This document shows, in pieces, positions 15,793 through 22,457 of a stretch of 22,462 nt of DNA. Positions within the stretch are counted from its first letter, which is position 1; every line of letters starts with the position of its first letter. This DNA comes from JBOGGX01 sp050744245. GTDB taxonomy: Bacteria; Actinomycetota; Acidimicrobiia; Acidimicrobiales; JBOGGX01. The notes below the pieces were generated by a model. That model was given only the letters and a program-made list of their open reading frames with translations. It searched no databases and was not told the DNA's origin. A program made the position numbers and the translations under genes. Location: positions 1 through 22,462 of the forward strand of contig JBOGGX010000272.1 in NCBI GenBank assembly GCA_050744245.1, given 5' to 3'.

Positions 15793-17054
15793 GCGCCGAA
15801 CGCTCCGCGTGGAGGGTCGCGGTGAGCGCCCTCCTCCTCGTCGCCACCGCCGCCTGCGGGGGCGACGGCGATGACGTGGCGGCGCCGGGGGGCGGCGTCG
15901 GCCAGGGCGTCGGGTCGGTCACGACCACGACGACGACGACCACCGCACCGCCGGTGCCGACGCGCACGCTCGAGGGGGTCACCGTGGCCCTACGCGCGGT
16001 GGCCACCGTCGAGGCACCGCTCGACCTGACCAACCGGTCCGGTGACACCTCGCTCTACGTGGCCGAGCGGGCCGGGCGCGTCCGTCGCATCCGGGTCACC
16101 ACGCGGTCGAGCGGCGCGGTCTCCTTCCAGCTCGAGCGCACGCCGGTGCTCGACATCGGCGGCGAGGTCCTGACCGACGGCGAGCGGGGTCTCCTCGGCC
16201 TCGCGTTCTCGAGGGACGGGCGCAAGCTGTACTTCGCGTTCACCGGGACCGACGGCAACCAACACCTGGACGAGATCACGATGAACGGCGATCGGGTCGA
16301 GGAGTCGTCGCGACGTCGCCTGCTCGACGTGCCCGACTTCGCCTCCAACCACAACGGCGGCGATGTCGCCGTCGGACCCGACGGCTTCCTCTACTACGCC
16401 ATGGGCGACGGGGGCGGGGCCGGCGACCCGCAGAACACGGGCCAGGACCCCAACGATCTTCTGGGCTCGCTGCTGAGGATCGACCCGGAGGCGGGGACCG
16501 CCGGCGGCGCGCCCTACGCCGTCCCCGACGCCAACCCGTTCAAGAACGGTGGCGGGGCGCCCGAGGTCTGGGCCTACGGACTGCGCAACCCGTGGCGCAT
16601 CAGCTTCGATCGGCTGACCGGCGACCTGTGGATCGGCGACGTCGGCCAGAACGCCTTCGAGGAGATCGACCTCCTGCCCCGGGCGGCCGGCGGCGGCCGG
16701 GGCGCCAACCTGGGATGGAGCGCGACCGAGGGTACGGAACCGTTCGATGGGCGCGAGCCGCCCGACGGTCACGTGCCGCCGATCTTCACCTACGGGCGCG
16801 ACCGAGGCTGCTCGGTCACGGGCGGGTTCGTGTATCGGGGGCCGGCGATCCCCGCGTTGCAGGGGGCCTACCTCTTCGGCGACTTCTGCCAGGGCGAGCT
16901 GCGAGGGCTGCTCGTCGAGAACGGCGCGGTGGCCGACGAGCGGGGCGTCGGCCAGATCGTCCCCAACCTGGTGAGCTTCGGCGAGGACAACACCGGCGAG
17001 CTCTACGTCCTGTCCCTCGACGGCCCGATCTACCGCATCGACCCACCCGGGTGA
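15789..17054 (+). CDS. PQQ-dependent sugar dehydrogenase-like lipoprotein
   Basis: A 421-residue protein. A signal sequence ends in TAAC (lipid-attachment Cys23), followed by a Thr-rich linker (about 43-57) and a six-bladed glucose/sorbosone dehydrogenase beta-propeller. Propeller motifs include RGLLGLAFSRDG, NHNGGDVAVGPDGFLYYAMGDG (His188 in the position of the family's catalytic His) and RNPWRISFDRLTGDLWIGDVGQ. Such proteins oxidise sugars outside the membrane with PQQ as cofactor. No PQQ synthesis genes are in the window and the substrate is unknown. Coupled to the neighbours by 4-base overlaps (ATGA and GTGA). Confidence 0.9.
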   Translation: MSAERSAWRVAVSALLLVATAACGGDGDDVAAPGGGVGQGVGSVTTTTTTTTAPPVPTRTLEGVTVALRAVATVEAPLDLTNRSGDTSLYVAERAGRVRRIRVTTRSSGAVSFQLERTPVLDIGGEVLTDGERGLLGLAFSRDGRKLYFAFTGTDGNQHLDEITMNGDRVEESSRRRLLDVPDFASNHNGGDVAVGPDGFLYYAMGDGGGAGDPQNTGQDPNDLLGSLLRIDPEAGTAGGAPYAVPDANPFKNGGGAPEVWAYGLRNPWRISFDRLTGDLWIGDVGQNAFEEIDLLPRAAGGGRGANLGWSATEGTEPFDGREPPDGHVPPIFTYGRDRGCSVTGGFVYRGPAIPALQGAYLFGDFCQGELRGLLVENGAVADERGVGQIVPNLVSFGEDNTGELYVLSLDGPIYRIDPPG

Positions 17055-18100
17055 CCCCCGCCAGCCCGCCGGTTGGTGCCAGTGTGGTCGCCATAGCGAC
17101 CACATCGAACCACCCTTGGCGGGGCCTGCTCGTTGCGCCGGCGCTGGCCCTCGGTGTGCTGGGCTGCGGGTCGAGCCCGGCCGCGGCACCGCTCGACCGG
17201 GCGACCACGACCACCGCGCCGACCACCACGGCCGCGCCCACCAGCACGACCGCGTCGACGACCACGCTGGCCCCGACGACCACGACGACGATCCCCGAGC
17301 CGCTGGCCGTGGCGCTCACCGGTCGTCCCCGCGCCGCGGCCGACCCGGTCGGCCTGGCCGCGCAGCTCACCGCGGCCGAGCAGGCCATTCGCAACCCGGC
17401 GACGGCGCCCGACGTGGTGGCTGCGGCCGGTCATCTCCAGCAGGTCGCCTACCGCCAGCTCGGCATCCACCCAGAGTGGGACGCCGAGGTCATGGCCCGG
17501 CTGCCTCCCGAGGTGGTCGAGCCGGCATCGCTCAACGTCCAGTCGCGCCGTGAGTTCCGGTCCATGCATGTCAGGCTCCGCGACACCCTGCCCGCCTGGA
17601 GGATCGTCGCCCCCGAGCCGGCGCCCGTCCTGCTCGCGCTCTACCAGGAAGCGGCCGCGACCTTCGGCGTCGGCTGGGAGTACCTGGCCGCGATCAACCT
17701 GGTCGAAACCGGTCTGGGCCGCATCCGCGGCACGTCGGTCGCCGGCGCCCAGGGACCGATGCAGTTCATGCCGGCCACCTGGGCCGCGTACGGGGCCGGC
17801 GGCGACATCAACTCGACGAGGGACTCGATCATGGCCGCGGCGCGCTACCTGGCGGCCAACGGGTTCGCCAACCCCGGCGGCATCGACGGCGCCCTGTTCG
17901 CCTACAACCGCCATCCCGCCTACGTGCGGGGCGTGGCCGCCATCGCCCGGGTCATCGAGCTCGACCCGCAGGCCTTCGCCGGCTACTACCACTGGGAGAT
18001 CTACTACCTGACCACGATGGGCGACGTGCTCCTGCCGGTCGGCTACGAGGCGACCGCGGCCATCCCGGTCGCCGACTACCTGGCCGCCCACCCGCAGTAG
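17051..18100 (+). CDS. lytic transglycosylase-like lipoprotein
   Basis: A 349-residue protein. A signal sequence with lipobox VLGC (Cys39) leads into a long Thr/Ala linker (about 50-77) and then a C-terminal SLT-type domain. Visible motifs are NLVETGLGR with the likely catalytic Glu219, GPMQFMPATW (235-244), and a late AYNRHPAYV segment, all typical of enzymes that cleave peptidoglycan glycan strands. The GTG at 17051 overlaps the previous stop as GTGA. An in-frame GTG at 17084 would give a shorter, more conventional signal peptide. Last gene of the coupled four-gene operon. Confidence 0.87.
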   Translation: MTPASPPVGASVVAIATTSNHPWRGLLVAPALALGVLGCGSSPAAAPLDRATTTTAPTTTAAPTSTTASTTTLAPTTTTTIPEPLAVALTGRPRAAADPVGLAAQLTAAEQAIRNPATAPDVVAAAGHLQQVAYRQLGIHPEWDAEVMARLPPEVVEPASLNVQSRREFRSMHVRLRDTLPAWRIVAPEPAPVLLALYQEAAATFGVGWEYLAAINLVETGLGRIRGTSVAGAQGPMQFMPATWAAYGAGGDINSTRDSIMAAARYLAANGFANPGGIDGALFAYNRHPAYVRGVAAIARVIELDPQAFAGYYHWEIYYLTTMGDVLLPVGYEATAAIPVADYLAAHPQ

Positions 18101-18104
18101 CCGA

Positions 18105-18341
18105 TCAGGCGAGCACCTCGATCGGGCACCGGGTGCCGGCTGCGCCGGCGAGCCGGTCGTCGGCCGTCAGGAGGACGGTGCCGAGCGACTCGGCCAGCGC
18201 CACATAGGCCGCGTCGTACACGGTGAGGTTGGCCCGCAGCTCCCAGCACCGTTCGAGGAGCGCCTCATGCGGAACTCGGCGCAGACGCAGAGCCGAGAGG
18301 GCGCTCAACATCGACGGCGACGAGGCGTGCGACCGGCACAC
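18105..18341 (-). pseudogene. VapC-type PIN toxin, C-terminal remnant
   Basis: From about base 18306 down to the stop at 18105 the reading frame encodes a PIN-domain C-terminal half: LRRVPHEALLERCWELRANL, then YDAAYVALAESLGTVLLTADDRLA, the classic end of a VapC ribonuclease. The N-terminal half with the first catalytic Asp (usually MIVVDASA) is absent. Upstream codons in this frame are out-of-frame antitoxin sequence. The ATG at 18341 is therefore not a genuine start. A deletion has joined the antitoxin gene to the middle of the toxin gene. Not expected to be active. Confidence 0.78.
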
Positions 18342-18435
18342 CCCGCTCGGTCACGACGACCCGCTCGCCGGCTCGCGCCCGGTCGACCCACGACTTGAGA
18401 TTCGCCCGGAGCTCGCTGATGGCGACGTGTCGGCT
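18265..18435 (-). pseudogene. Phd/VapB-type antitoxin remnant
   Basis: Encodes HVAISELRANLKSWVDRAR followed by GERVVVTERGVPVARLVAVD, a typical Phd/YefM-family N-terminal DNA-binding domain. After about base 18307 the frame reads into toxin DNA out of frame and ends, so the toxin-binding C-terminus is lost. The 5' end has also decayed: the codon where ATG is expected, just before Ser-Arg-His, is GAG (18436-18438), and no ATG, GTG or TTG lies close by in frame. It probably paired with the toxin remnant at 18105. Confidence 0.75.
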
Positions 18436-18446
18436 CTCGTCAACCC

Positions 18447-18590
18447 TCAGCGATGATGACGGACATCCAGCCCCGGCAGGTTGTCGAAGGCCGTCGCGGC
18501 CGCGGTCACGACCGCTCGTCCGGTCGCGGACGCCGTCTCGGCGATCAAGAGATCGTGGGCCCTTCGAGCAGGAGACGGGTCGGGATCGGT
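18447..18590 (-). pseudogene. second VapC-type PIN-domain C-terminal remnant
   Basis: This frame has no usable start codon and is closed upstream by TGA. It encodes 47 residues including PARRAHDLLIAETASATGRA and VVT, then AFDNLPGLDV and a stop at 18447, the standard C-terminal third of a VapC toxin. It belongs to a different VapC subgroup from the one at 18105 and sits just upstream of the antitoxin remnant. The active-site N-terminus is gone. Confidence 0.65.
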
Positions 18591-18630
18591 CCTCGATCTC
18601 GATCAGCGCGCGCACTGGGCCGGCGATCGG

Positions 18631-19068
18631 TTACTCGGTTTCCAACTCCATTCTGTAGACGTTGGTCTCCCGCGGCTGGAAGCCGAGCCGCTGGTAGAGC
18701 CGGTTGGCGGCGACCCGTGACGGGCGCGACGTGAGGTCGACCGTCACCGCGCCGAGCGCACGGGCCCGGTCGAGCGCAGCTCGGTTGAGGGCTTCGCCGA
18801 CACCCTGGCCCCGGGCCGACTCGTCGACCACGACATCCTCGATCCACGCCCGCAATCCGGTCGGGATCCGGAACACGGCCAGGGTCAGGGAACCGACGAC
18901 AACCCCTTCGTCGTCGTACGCGACGATGAGATCGGTGGCGGGCGAGGCGACGATGGCGGCCAGGTGTTCACGGGTGGGCGGGGGGTTCGACGATGACAGC
19001 TGCGGAACCAGCCGTTCGAACCCGGTGAGCAGCTCAGGGGTCACCCCGGCGACGATCTCGATCCTCAT
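18631..19068 (-). CDS. GNAT-family N-acetyltransferase
   Basis: A 145-residue single-domain acetyltransferase. The acetyl-CoA pyrophosphate-binding motif A is RGQGVGEAL (86-94), preceded by AWIEDVVVDESA and followed by a late NRLYQRLGFQ segment, the usual GNAT order. Acceptor unknown. The chosen ATG at 19068 shares the palindrome CATG with the ATG of the divergent lipoprotein gene at 19067. An in-frame GTG four codons upstream is possible. A TAGCGT hexamer (19079-19084, minus strand) lies 10 bases ahead and may be its -10. Confidence 0.9.
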   Translation of the reverse strand: MRIEIVAGVTPELLTGFERLVPQLSSSNPPPTREHLAAIVASPATDLIVAYDDEGVVVGSLTLAVFRIPTGLRAWIEDVVVDESARGQGVGEALNRAALDRARALGAVTVDLTSRPSRVAANRLYQRLGFQPRETNVYRMELETE

Positions 19069-19431
19069 GGCGCGGGTCACGCTAGCCCTGGCCGTTCTGT
19101 TGCTGGCCGCGTGCGGCGGCGGAGGCGGCGCCGGCACCGACACCGGCGGCCCGAGCCCCTCGGTCCCGTCGGTAACGGCGTCGTCGGACGACCAGCGGGT
19201 GATCGAACTCGACGAGCGGCGGCCCCGGACGAGGCCGCCGATCCCGATCGGATCCTGACCGTCGACGACCTCTTCGACCGGGCCCGCACGGCGATCGACG
19301 AGGCCGACGGGGTCGAGATCGACTACGACAACGACTTCGACTTCCCGGCCACGATCGTCATCGACAACCTGATCGACGCGATCGACGACGAGGTCACCTA
19401 CGTCGTCACCGACTTCGAAGTCGTCAGCTGA
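19067..19431 (+). pseudogene. broken lipoprotein gene with DUF6174-like C-terminus
   Basis: The first frame begins MARVTLALAVLLLAACGG, a clear lipoprotein signal, runs to SSDDQRVIELDERR and ends at a stop at 19258. A different frame then carries DRILTVDDLFDRARTAIDEA, and later DFPATIVIDN and DDEVTYVVTDFEVVS, ending at 19431. That is the C-terminal part of DUF6174-like lipoproteins as I remember the family. Most of the N-terminal half expected there, including a Cys-rich strand, is missing. A frame change plus an internal deletion around 19215-19245 explains this. A short lipoprotein of 63 residues could still be made from the first frame. Confidence 0.65.
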
Positions 19432-19550
19432 GCGACGCGGAGCAGCCGCCAGACCCTGAGTAGCCGAGTGACGCTGCGCAGCCGCCAGGCAGAGCAGCAA
19501 ACGCGGGCCGGGCGGTTGCGCGAAGCGCCGCGCCGGCGAGGCCGAAGGCC
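19430..19550. repeat. intergenic direct repeats and small hairpins
   Basis: The 158-base gap 19432-19589 holds a 23-base direct repeat, 19430-19452 and 19466-19488, matching at 20 of 23 positions. Two small hairpins with GAA loops follow: GCGC-GAA-GCGC (19518-19528) and GGCC-GAA-GGCC (19540-19550). They could terminate transcription ahead of msrB or be a degenerate repeat element. No gene is seen here. Confidence 0.5.
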
Positions 19551-19575
19551 GAGTGGCGCAATGTCACAGTCCCCC

Positions 19576-19581
19576 TAGCCT
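19576..19581 (+). promoter_or_regulatory. putative -10 (TAGCCT) for leaderless msrB transcript
   Basis: TAGCCT lies 8 bases before the ATG at 19590, with no ribosome binding site between. This favours that ATG over the in-frame TTG at 19581. Confidence 0.5.
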
Positions 19582-19589
19582 TGACGGCT

Positions 19590-19988
19590 ATGGCCGACAC
19601 CGTTGAGCGCACCGAGGACGAGTGGCAGGAGCGGCTCTCCCCCCAGCAGTACGAGATCCTGCGGCGCAAGGGCACCGAACCGCCGTTCAGCGGCGAGTAC
19701 GTCTACAACAAGTCGACGGGAACCTACCGGTGCGCGGGATGCGGGGCCGAGCTGTTCGGATCCGACACCAAGTTCGATTCCGGCACCGGGTGGCCCAGCT
19801 TCACCGAGCCGGCGGTGGCCAGGAACATCGTCACCGAGAACGACCTCAGCTACGGGATGCGCCGCATTGAGGTCAACTGCGCCCGTTGCGGCGGACACCT
19901 GGGCCACGTGTTCCCCGACGGGCCGGGCCCGACCGGCCTGCGCTACTGCATCAACAGCTGCGCGCTCGACTTCGAGGAAGACGGTTAG
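19590..19988 (+). CDS. msrB: peptide-methionine (R)-S-oxide reductase
   Basis: A 132-residue protein of normal MsrB length, which reduces methionine-R-sulfoxide in proteins in the cytosol. The structural zinc site is complete (Cys48 and Cys51; Cys97 and Cys100 in CARCGGHLGHVF). FDSGTGWPSF is present, and the catalytic Cys120 sits in RYCINS. An extra Cys124 just after the catalytic motif replaces the usual small residue and is worth noting as a possible resolving cysteine. The start is ATG at 19590. Its TAG stop forms the first half of the next gene's putative -10. Confidence 0.96.
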   Translation: MADTVERTEDEWQERLSPQQYEILRRKGTEPPFSGEYVYNKSTGTYRCAGCGAELFGSDTKFDSGTGWPSFTEPAVARNIVTENDLSYGMRRIEVNCARCGGHLGHVFPDGPGPTGLRYCINSCALDFEEDG

Positions 19989-19991
19989 GGT
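19986..19991 (+). promoter_or_regulatory. putative -10 (TAGGGT) for leaderless PAC2 gene
   Basis: TAGGGT starts at the msrB stop codon and lies 7 bases before the GTG at 19999. There is no purine-rich ribosome binding site in the 10-base gap. Confidence 0.5.
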
Positions 19992-19998
19992 CGCCCGC

Positions 19999-20856
19999 GT
20001 GGGCCATCTGTCCTGGACCAGCCGTCCCCGGCTCAGGCGGCCGGCGTTGGTCGCCGCGTTCGAGGGCTGGAACGACGCCGGCGACGCCGCCTCGTTCGCC
20101 GCCCGCTACCTGGCCAAGCAGTGGGACGCCGAGCTGTTCGCCGAGCTCGATCCGGAGGACTTCTACGACTTCACCGAGACCCGGCCTCGGGTCATCCTCG
20201 ACGACGACCTCAACCGCCAGATCATCTGGCCGGCCAACGAGTTCTACGCGGCCACCCTGCTGGGACGCGACCACGACCTGATCGTGCTGGTCGGCACCGA
20301 GCCCCAGCTGCGGTGGAAGACCTTCAGCCGCCAGATCGTCGAGCTGGCCACGTCGCTCGACGCCAGGATGGTCGTCACCCTGGGCGCCCTGCTGGCCGAG
20401 GTGGCGCATTCCCGACCCGTCTCGGTGGTGGGCACCACCTCCGACCCCGACATCGCCGCGGACCTCGGGCTGCGCCCGTCGAGCTACCAGGGACCGACCG
20501 GCATCGTCGGCGTGCTCCACGACGAGTGCCGCCTGGCCGGGCTCTCCTCGGCGTCGCTGTGGGCCGCGGTGCCGGCCTACGTGCCGTCGTCGCCATCACC
20601 CAAGGCCGCCCTCGCCCTGGTCGAGCGGTGCTCGGCGCTGCTCAGCCTGGCGGTCGACACCAAGGAGCTCGAGACCGCGACGTCGTCGTACGAGCGCCAG
20701 GTCAGCGAGCTGGTCGACGCGGACGAGGAGACCGCGGCCTACGTGGCCGATCTCGAGCAGCGAACCGACGACGACCCGTCGACCGGGTTGGCCGACGGCA
20801 GCGCGCTGATCGAGGAGGTCGAGCGCTTCCTCCGTCGTCAGTCGCCGGGCGACTGA
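19999..20856 (+). CDS. PAC2-family protein
   Basis: A 285-residue cytosolic protein of the PAC2 family, related to eukaryotic and archaeal proteasome assembly chaperone 2. Visible features are ALVAAFEGWNDAGDAAS near the N-terminus (about 15-31), a central VTLGALLAEVAHSRP stretch and a charged C-terminal helix. Actinobacteria with proteasomes commonly carry such genes, but the bacterial role is not settled. Start GTG at 19999 by homology and the -10 rule. It follows msrB by 10 bases and its 3' end overlaps the convergent WS/DGAT gene by 19 bases. Confidence 0.88.
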   Translation: MGHLSWTSRPRLRRPALVAAFEGWNDAGDAASFAARYLAKQWDAELFAELDPEDFYDFTETRPRVILDDDLNRQIIWPANEFYAATLLGRDHDLIVLVGTEPQLRWKTFSRQIVELATSLDARMVVTLGALLAEVAHSRPVSVVGTTSDPDIAADLGLRPSSYQGPTGIVGVLHDECRLAGLSSASLWAAVPAYVPSSPSPKAALALVERCSALLSLAVDTKELETATSSYERQVSELVDADEETAAYVADLEQRTDDDPSTGLADGSALIEEVERFLRRQSPGD

Positions 20857-22313
20857 CCCCCCGGCGGGGCGGCGTCCCTCGGCGCCGCGGTCCCGACCGC
20901 CTCCTCGAGCTCGACGAACGCCTTGCTCAGGTACCCGGCCAGGGCGGGTAGATCGGGCAGCAGCTCGCGGTCGCCGGTGATCCCGAACTCCATCTGTCCG
21001 TCGTAGGAGATCACCGCGATCATGAGCCCGAGGTTCTCGGCCAACCCGACGTACGGGAACACCTCGAGCACGCGGGCACCCATGCAGTACAGCGGGAACT
21101 GCGGTCCCGGGACGTTGGTCACGACCAGGTTGACCAGCCGCGACCGCACCAATGCCCGGGAGGCGAGGCCGAGCACGGTCGGTGGGACGTACCCGCTCAT
21201 CTGGATGAGCCGATCGGCCCCGATCGCCTGTCCGGACGCCTTGAGCTGGCTCTGCATCCGGTGGACCCGGCTCAGCCACTGCCTGGGGTCCGGCTCGCCG
21301 ACCGGTAGCTCGGCCGCCAGCATCGACAACCGGTTGCCGAGGGCGTAGCGCTGCGAGTCGTCGCGGACCGACACCGGCACCATGGCCTTGACCACGAGAT
21401 CGTCGCCGACGTCGTGACCCCGCTCGATCAGGTAGTTCCGTAGGGCGCCCGTCGAGGCGGCCAGCACGACGTCGTTGACCGAGCACTTGCCCTCGGTGAC
21501 CCCGGCGGCCGTGGCCGCGTCCTTGATCGCCTTGACCCGCGCCAGCGACACCCTCGCCTCCTCCCAACGGCGGTGGGGCGAGACCTCGTTGTTCCACGGC
21601 ATCTCGGGGGCCCGTCCCGCCGCGGGCGCGAGAGGCAGGAACGACTGCAGCAGCTCGACCGCGCCCTCGACGGCCCGCTGCGGGGCCCGAAGCGCGGCCC
21701 GGGCCGAGCGGGCCATCTCGGCCGGTTCGGTCACCCGCTCGACGACGCTCTCGACCAGCAGCTCCAGCGGCGTCGGGGCCATCTCCGGGTACCAAGGCTC
21801 CGGCTCCAGCTCGGCGGGCTCGGGGGCCAGGTCGAACAGCACGGTGGCCACGTCGAGCCCCGAGACGCCGTCGACCATGCAGTGGTGGGTCTTGGAGATG
21901 AGCGCCACCCGGTCACCCTCGACCCCCTCGACGAACCACAGTTCCCACAAAGGTCGCCGGCGGTCGAGGGGGTGCGACTGGAGCCGGCCCATCAACGTCT
22001 TGAGCTGCTCCTCGGTGCCCGGGCTGGGCAGGGCGGTGAGCCGGATGTGGTAGCCGAGATCGAAGTCGTGGTCGTCGATCCAGACCGGTCGACCCTGCTC
22101 GAACGGGACCGACATCAGCTTCTTGCGAAAGCGCGGCACCAGATGCAGGCGGCTCCCGATCGTCTGGCGGGCCTCGTCGAGCCGGAACCGGCCCTGGTCG
22201 TCGAAGAAGGGGCCGGCCTCGAGCAGCACGAGCCCCCCGACGTGCTGGGGCAGGGTGGGCGACTCGATGTGGAGGAACACCGAGTCCTGGGCGGACAGGC
22301 GCTCGAAGCCCAT
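20838..22313 (-). CDS. wax ester synthase/diacylglycerol O-acyltransferase (WS/DGAT)
   Basis: A 491-residue enzyme of the bacterial WS/DGAT family, which esterifies acyl-CoA to diacylglycerol or fatty alcohol for neutral-lipid storage. The N-terminus MGFERLSAQDSVFLHIE is typical. The catalytic motif HHxxxDG is intact as HHCMVDG (143-149), and a late LVVTNVPGPQFPLY segment is the second conserved family motif. Which product it makes cannot be told from sequence. The ATG at 22313 is preceded 7 bases away by TAATCT, so the transcript is probably leaderless. Single gene, convergent with the PAC2 gene. Confidence 0.94.
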   Translation of the reverse strand: MGFERLSAQDSVFLHIESPTLPQHVGGLVLLEAGPFFDDQGRFRLDEARQTIGSRLHLVPRFRKKLMSVPFEQGRPVWIDDHDFDLGYHIRLTALPSPGTEEQLKTLMGRLQSHPLDRRRPLWELWFVEGVEGDRVALISKTHHCMVDGVSGLDVATVLFDLAPEPAELEPEPWYPEMAPTPLELLVESVVERVTEPAEMARSARAALRAPQRAVEGAVELLQSFLPLAPAAGRAPEMPWNNEVSPHRRWEEARVSLARVKAIKDAATAAGVTEGKCSVNDVVLAASTGALRNYLIERGHDVGDDLVVKAMVPVSVRDDSQRYALGNRLSMLAAELPVGEPDPRQWLSRVHRMQSQLKASGQAIGADRLIQMSGYVPPTVLGLASRALVRSRLVNLVVTNVPGPQFPLYCMGARVLEVFPYVGLAENLGLMIAVISYDGQMEFGITGDRELLPDLPALAGYLSKAFVELEEAVGTAAPRDAAPPGGQSPGD

Positions 22314-22320
22314 TGACCGG

Positions 22321-22326
22321 AGATTA
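22321..22326 (-). promoter_or_regulatory. putative -10 (TAATCT) for leaderless WS/DGAT transcript
   Basis: On the minus strand TAATCT stands 7 bases before the ATG at 22313, the clearest such hexamer in the window. A strong hairpin begins 1 base further upstream. Confidence 0.6.
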
Positions 22327-22327
22327 G

Positions 22328-22457
22328 CGGGAGGGGGGCGGGCCCCCCTCCCGGCCTCCCCCCAGCGCGACCGCCGTTGCGGTGAGGTTGTCGGGCGGGC
22401 AAAGCCCGCCCTCGGGCGCGCGAGTCGAGCACAGGAACGACTGCGCTCTTCTCGCAG
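22328..22457. repeat. cluster of GC-rich hairpins at window end
   Basis: Four inverted repeats follow one another: an 11-base perfect stem (22328-22338 with 22343-22353, loop CGGG); ACCGC-CGTT-GCGGT (22370-22383); GGGCGGGC-AAA-GCCCGCCC (22393-22411); and CTGCG with CGCAG (22441-22457). No gene is recognisable in 22314-22462. They may end a gene lying beyond the window or form a repeat element. Confidence 0.5.

Noticed and set aside
18436..18615. ATG-started frame giving a 116-residue antitoxin
   Set aside because: The extra N-terminal part is out-of-frame VapC sequence; only the part after about 18435 is antitoxin.
19430..19488. Possible CRISPR-like direct repeats
   Set aside because: Only two imperfect copies with a 13-base gap and no cas genes nearby.
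19581..19583. TTG as the msrB start
   Set aside because: It lies on the putative -10 and adds three residues not expected in MsrB; ATG at 19590 fits better.
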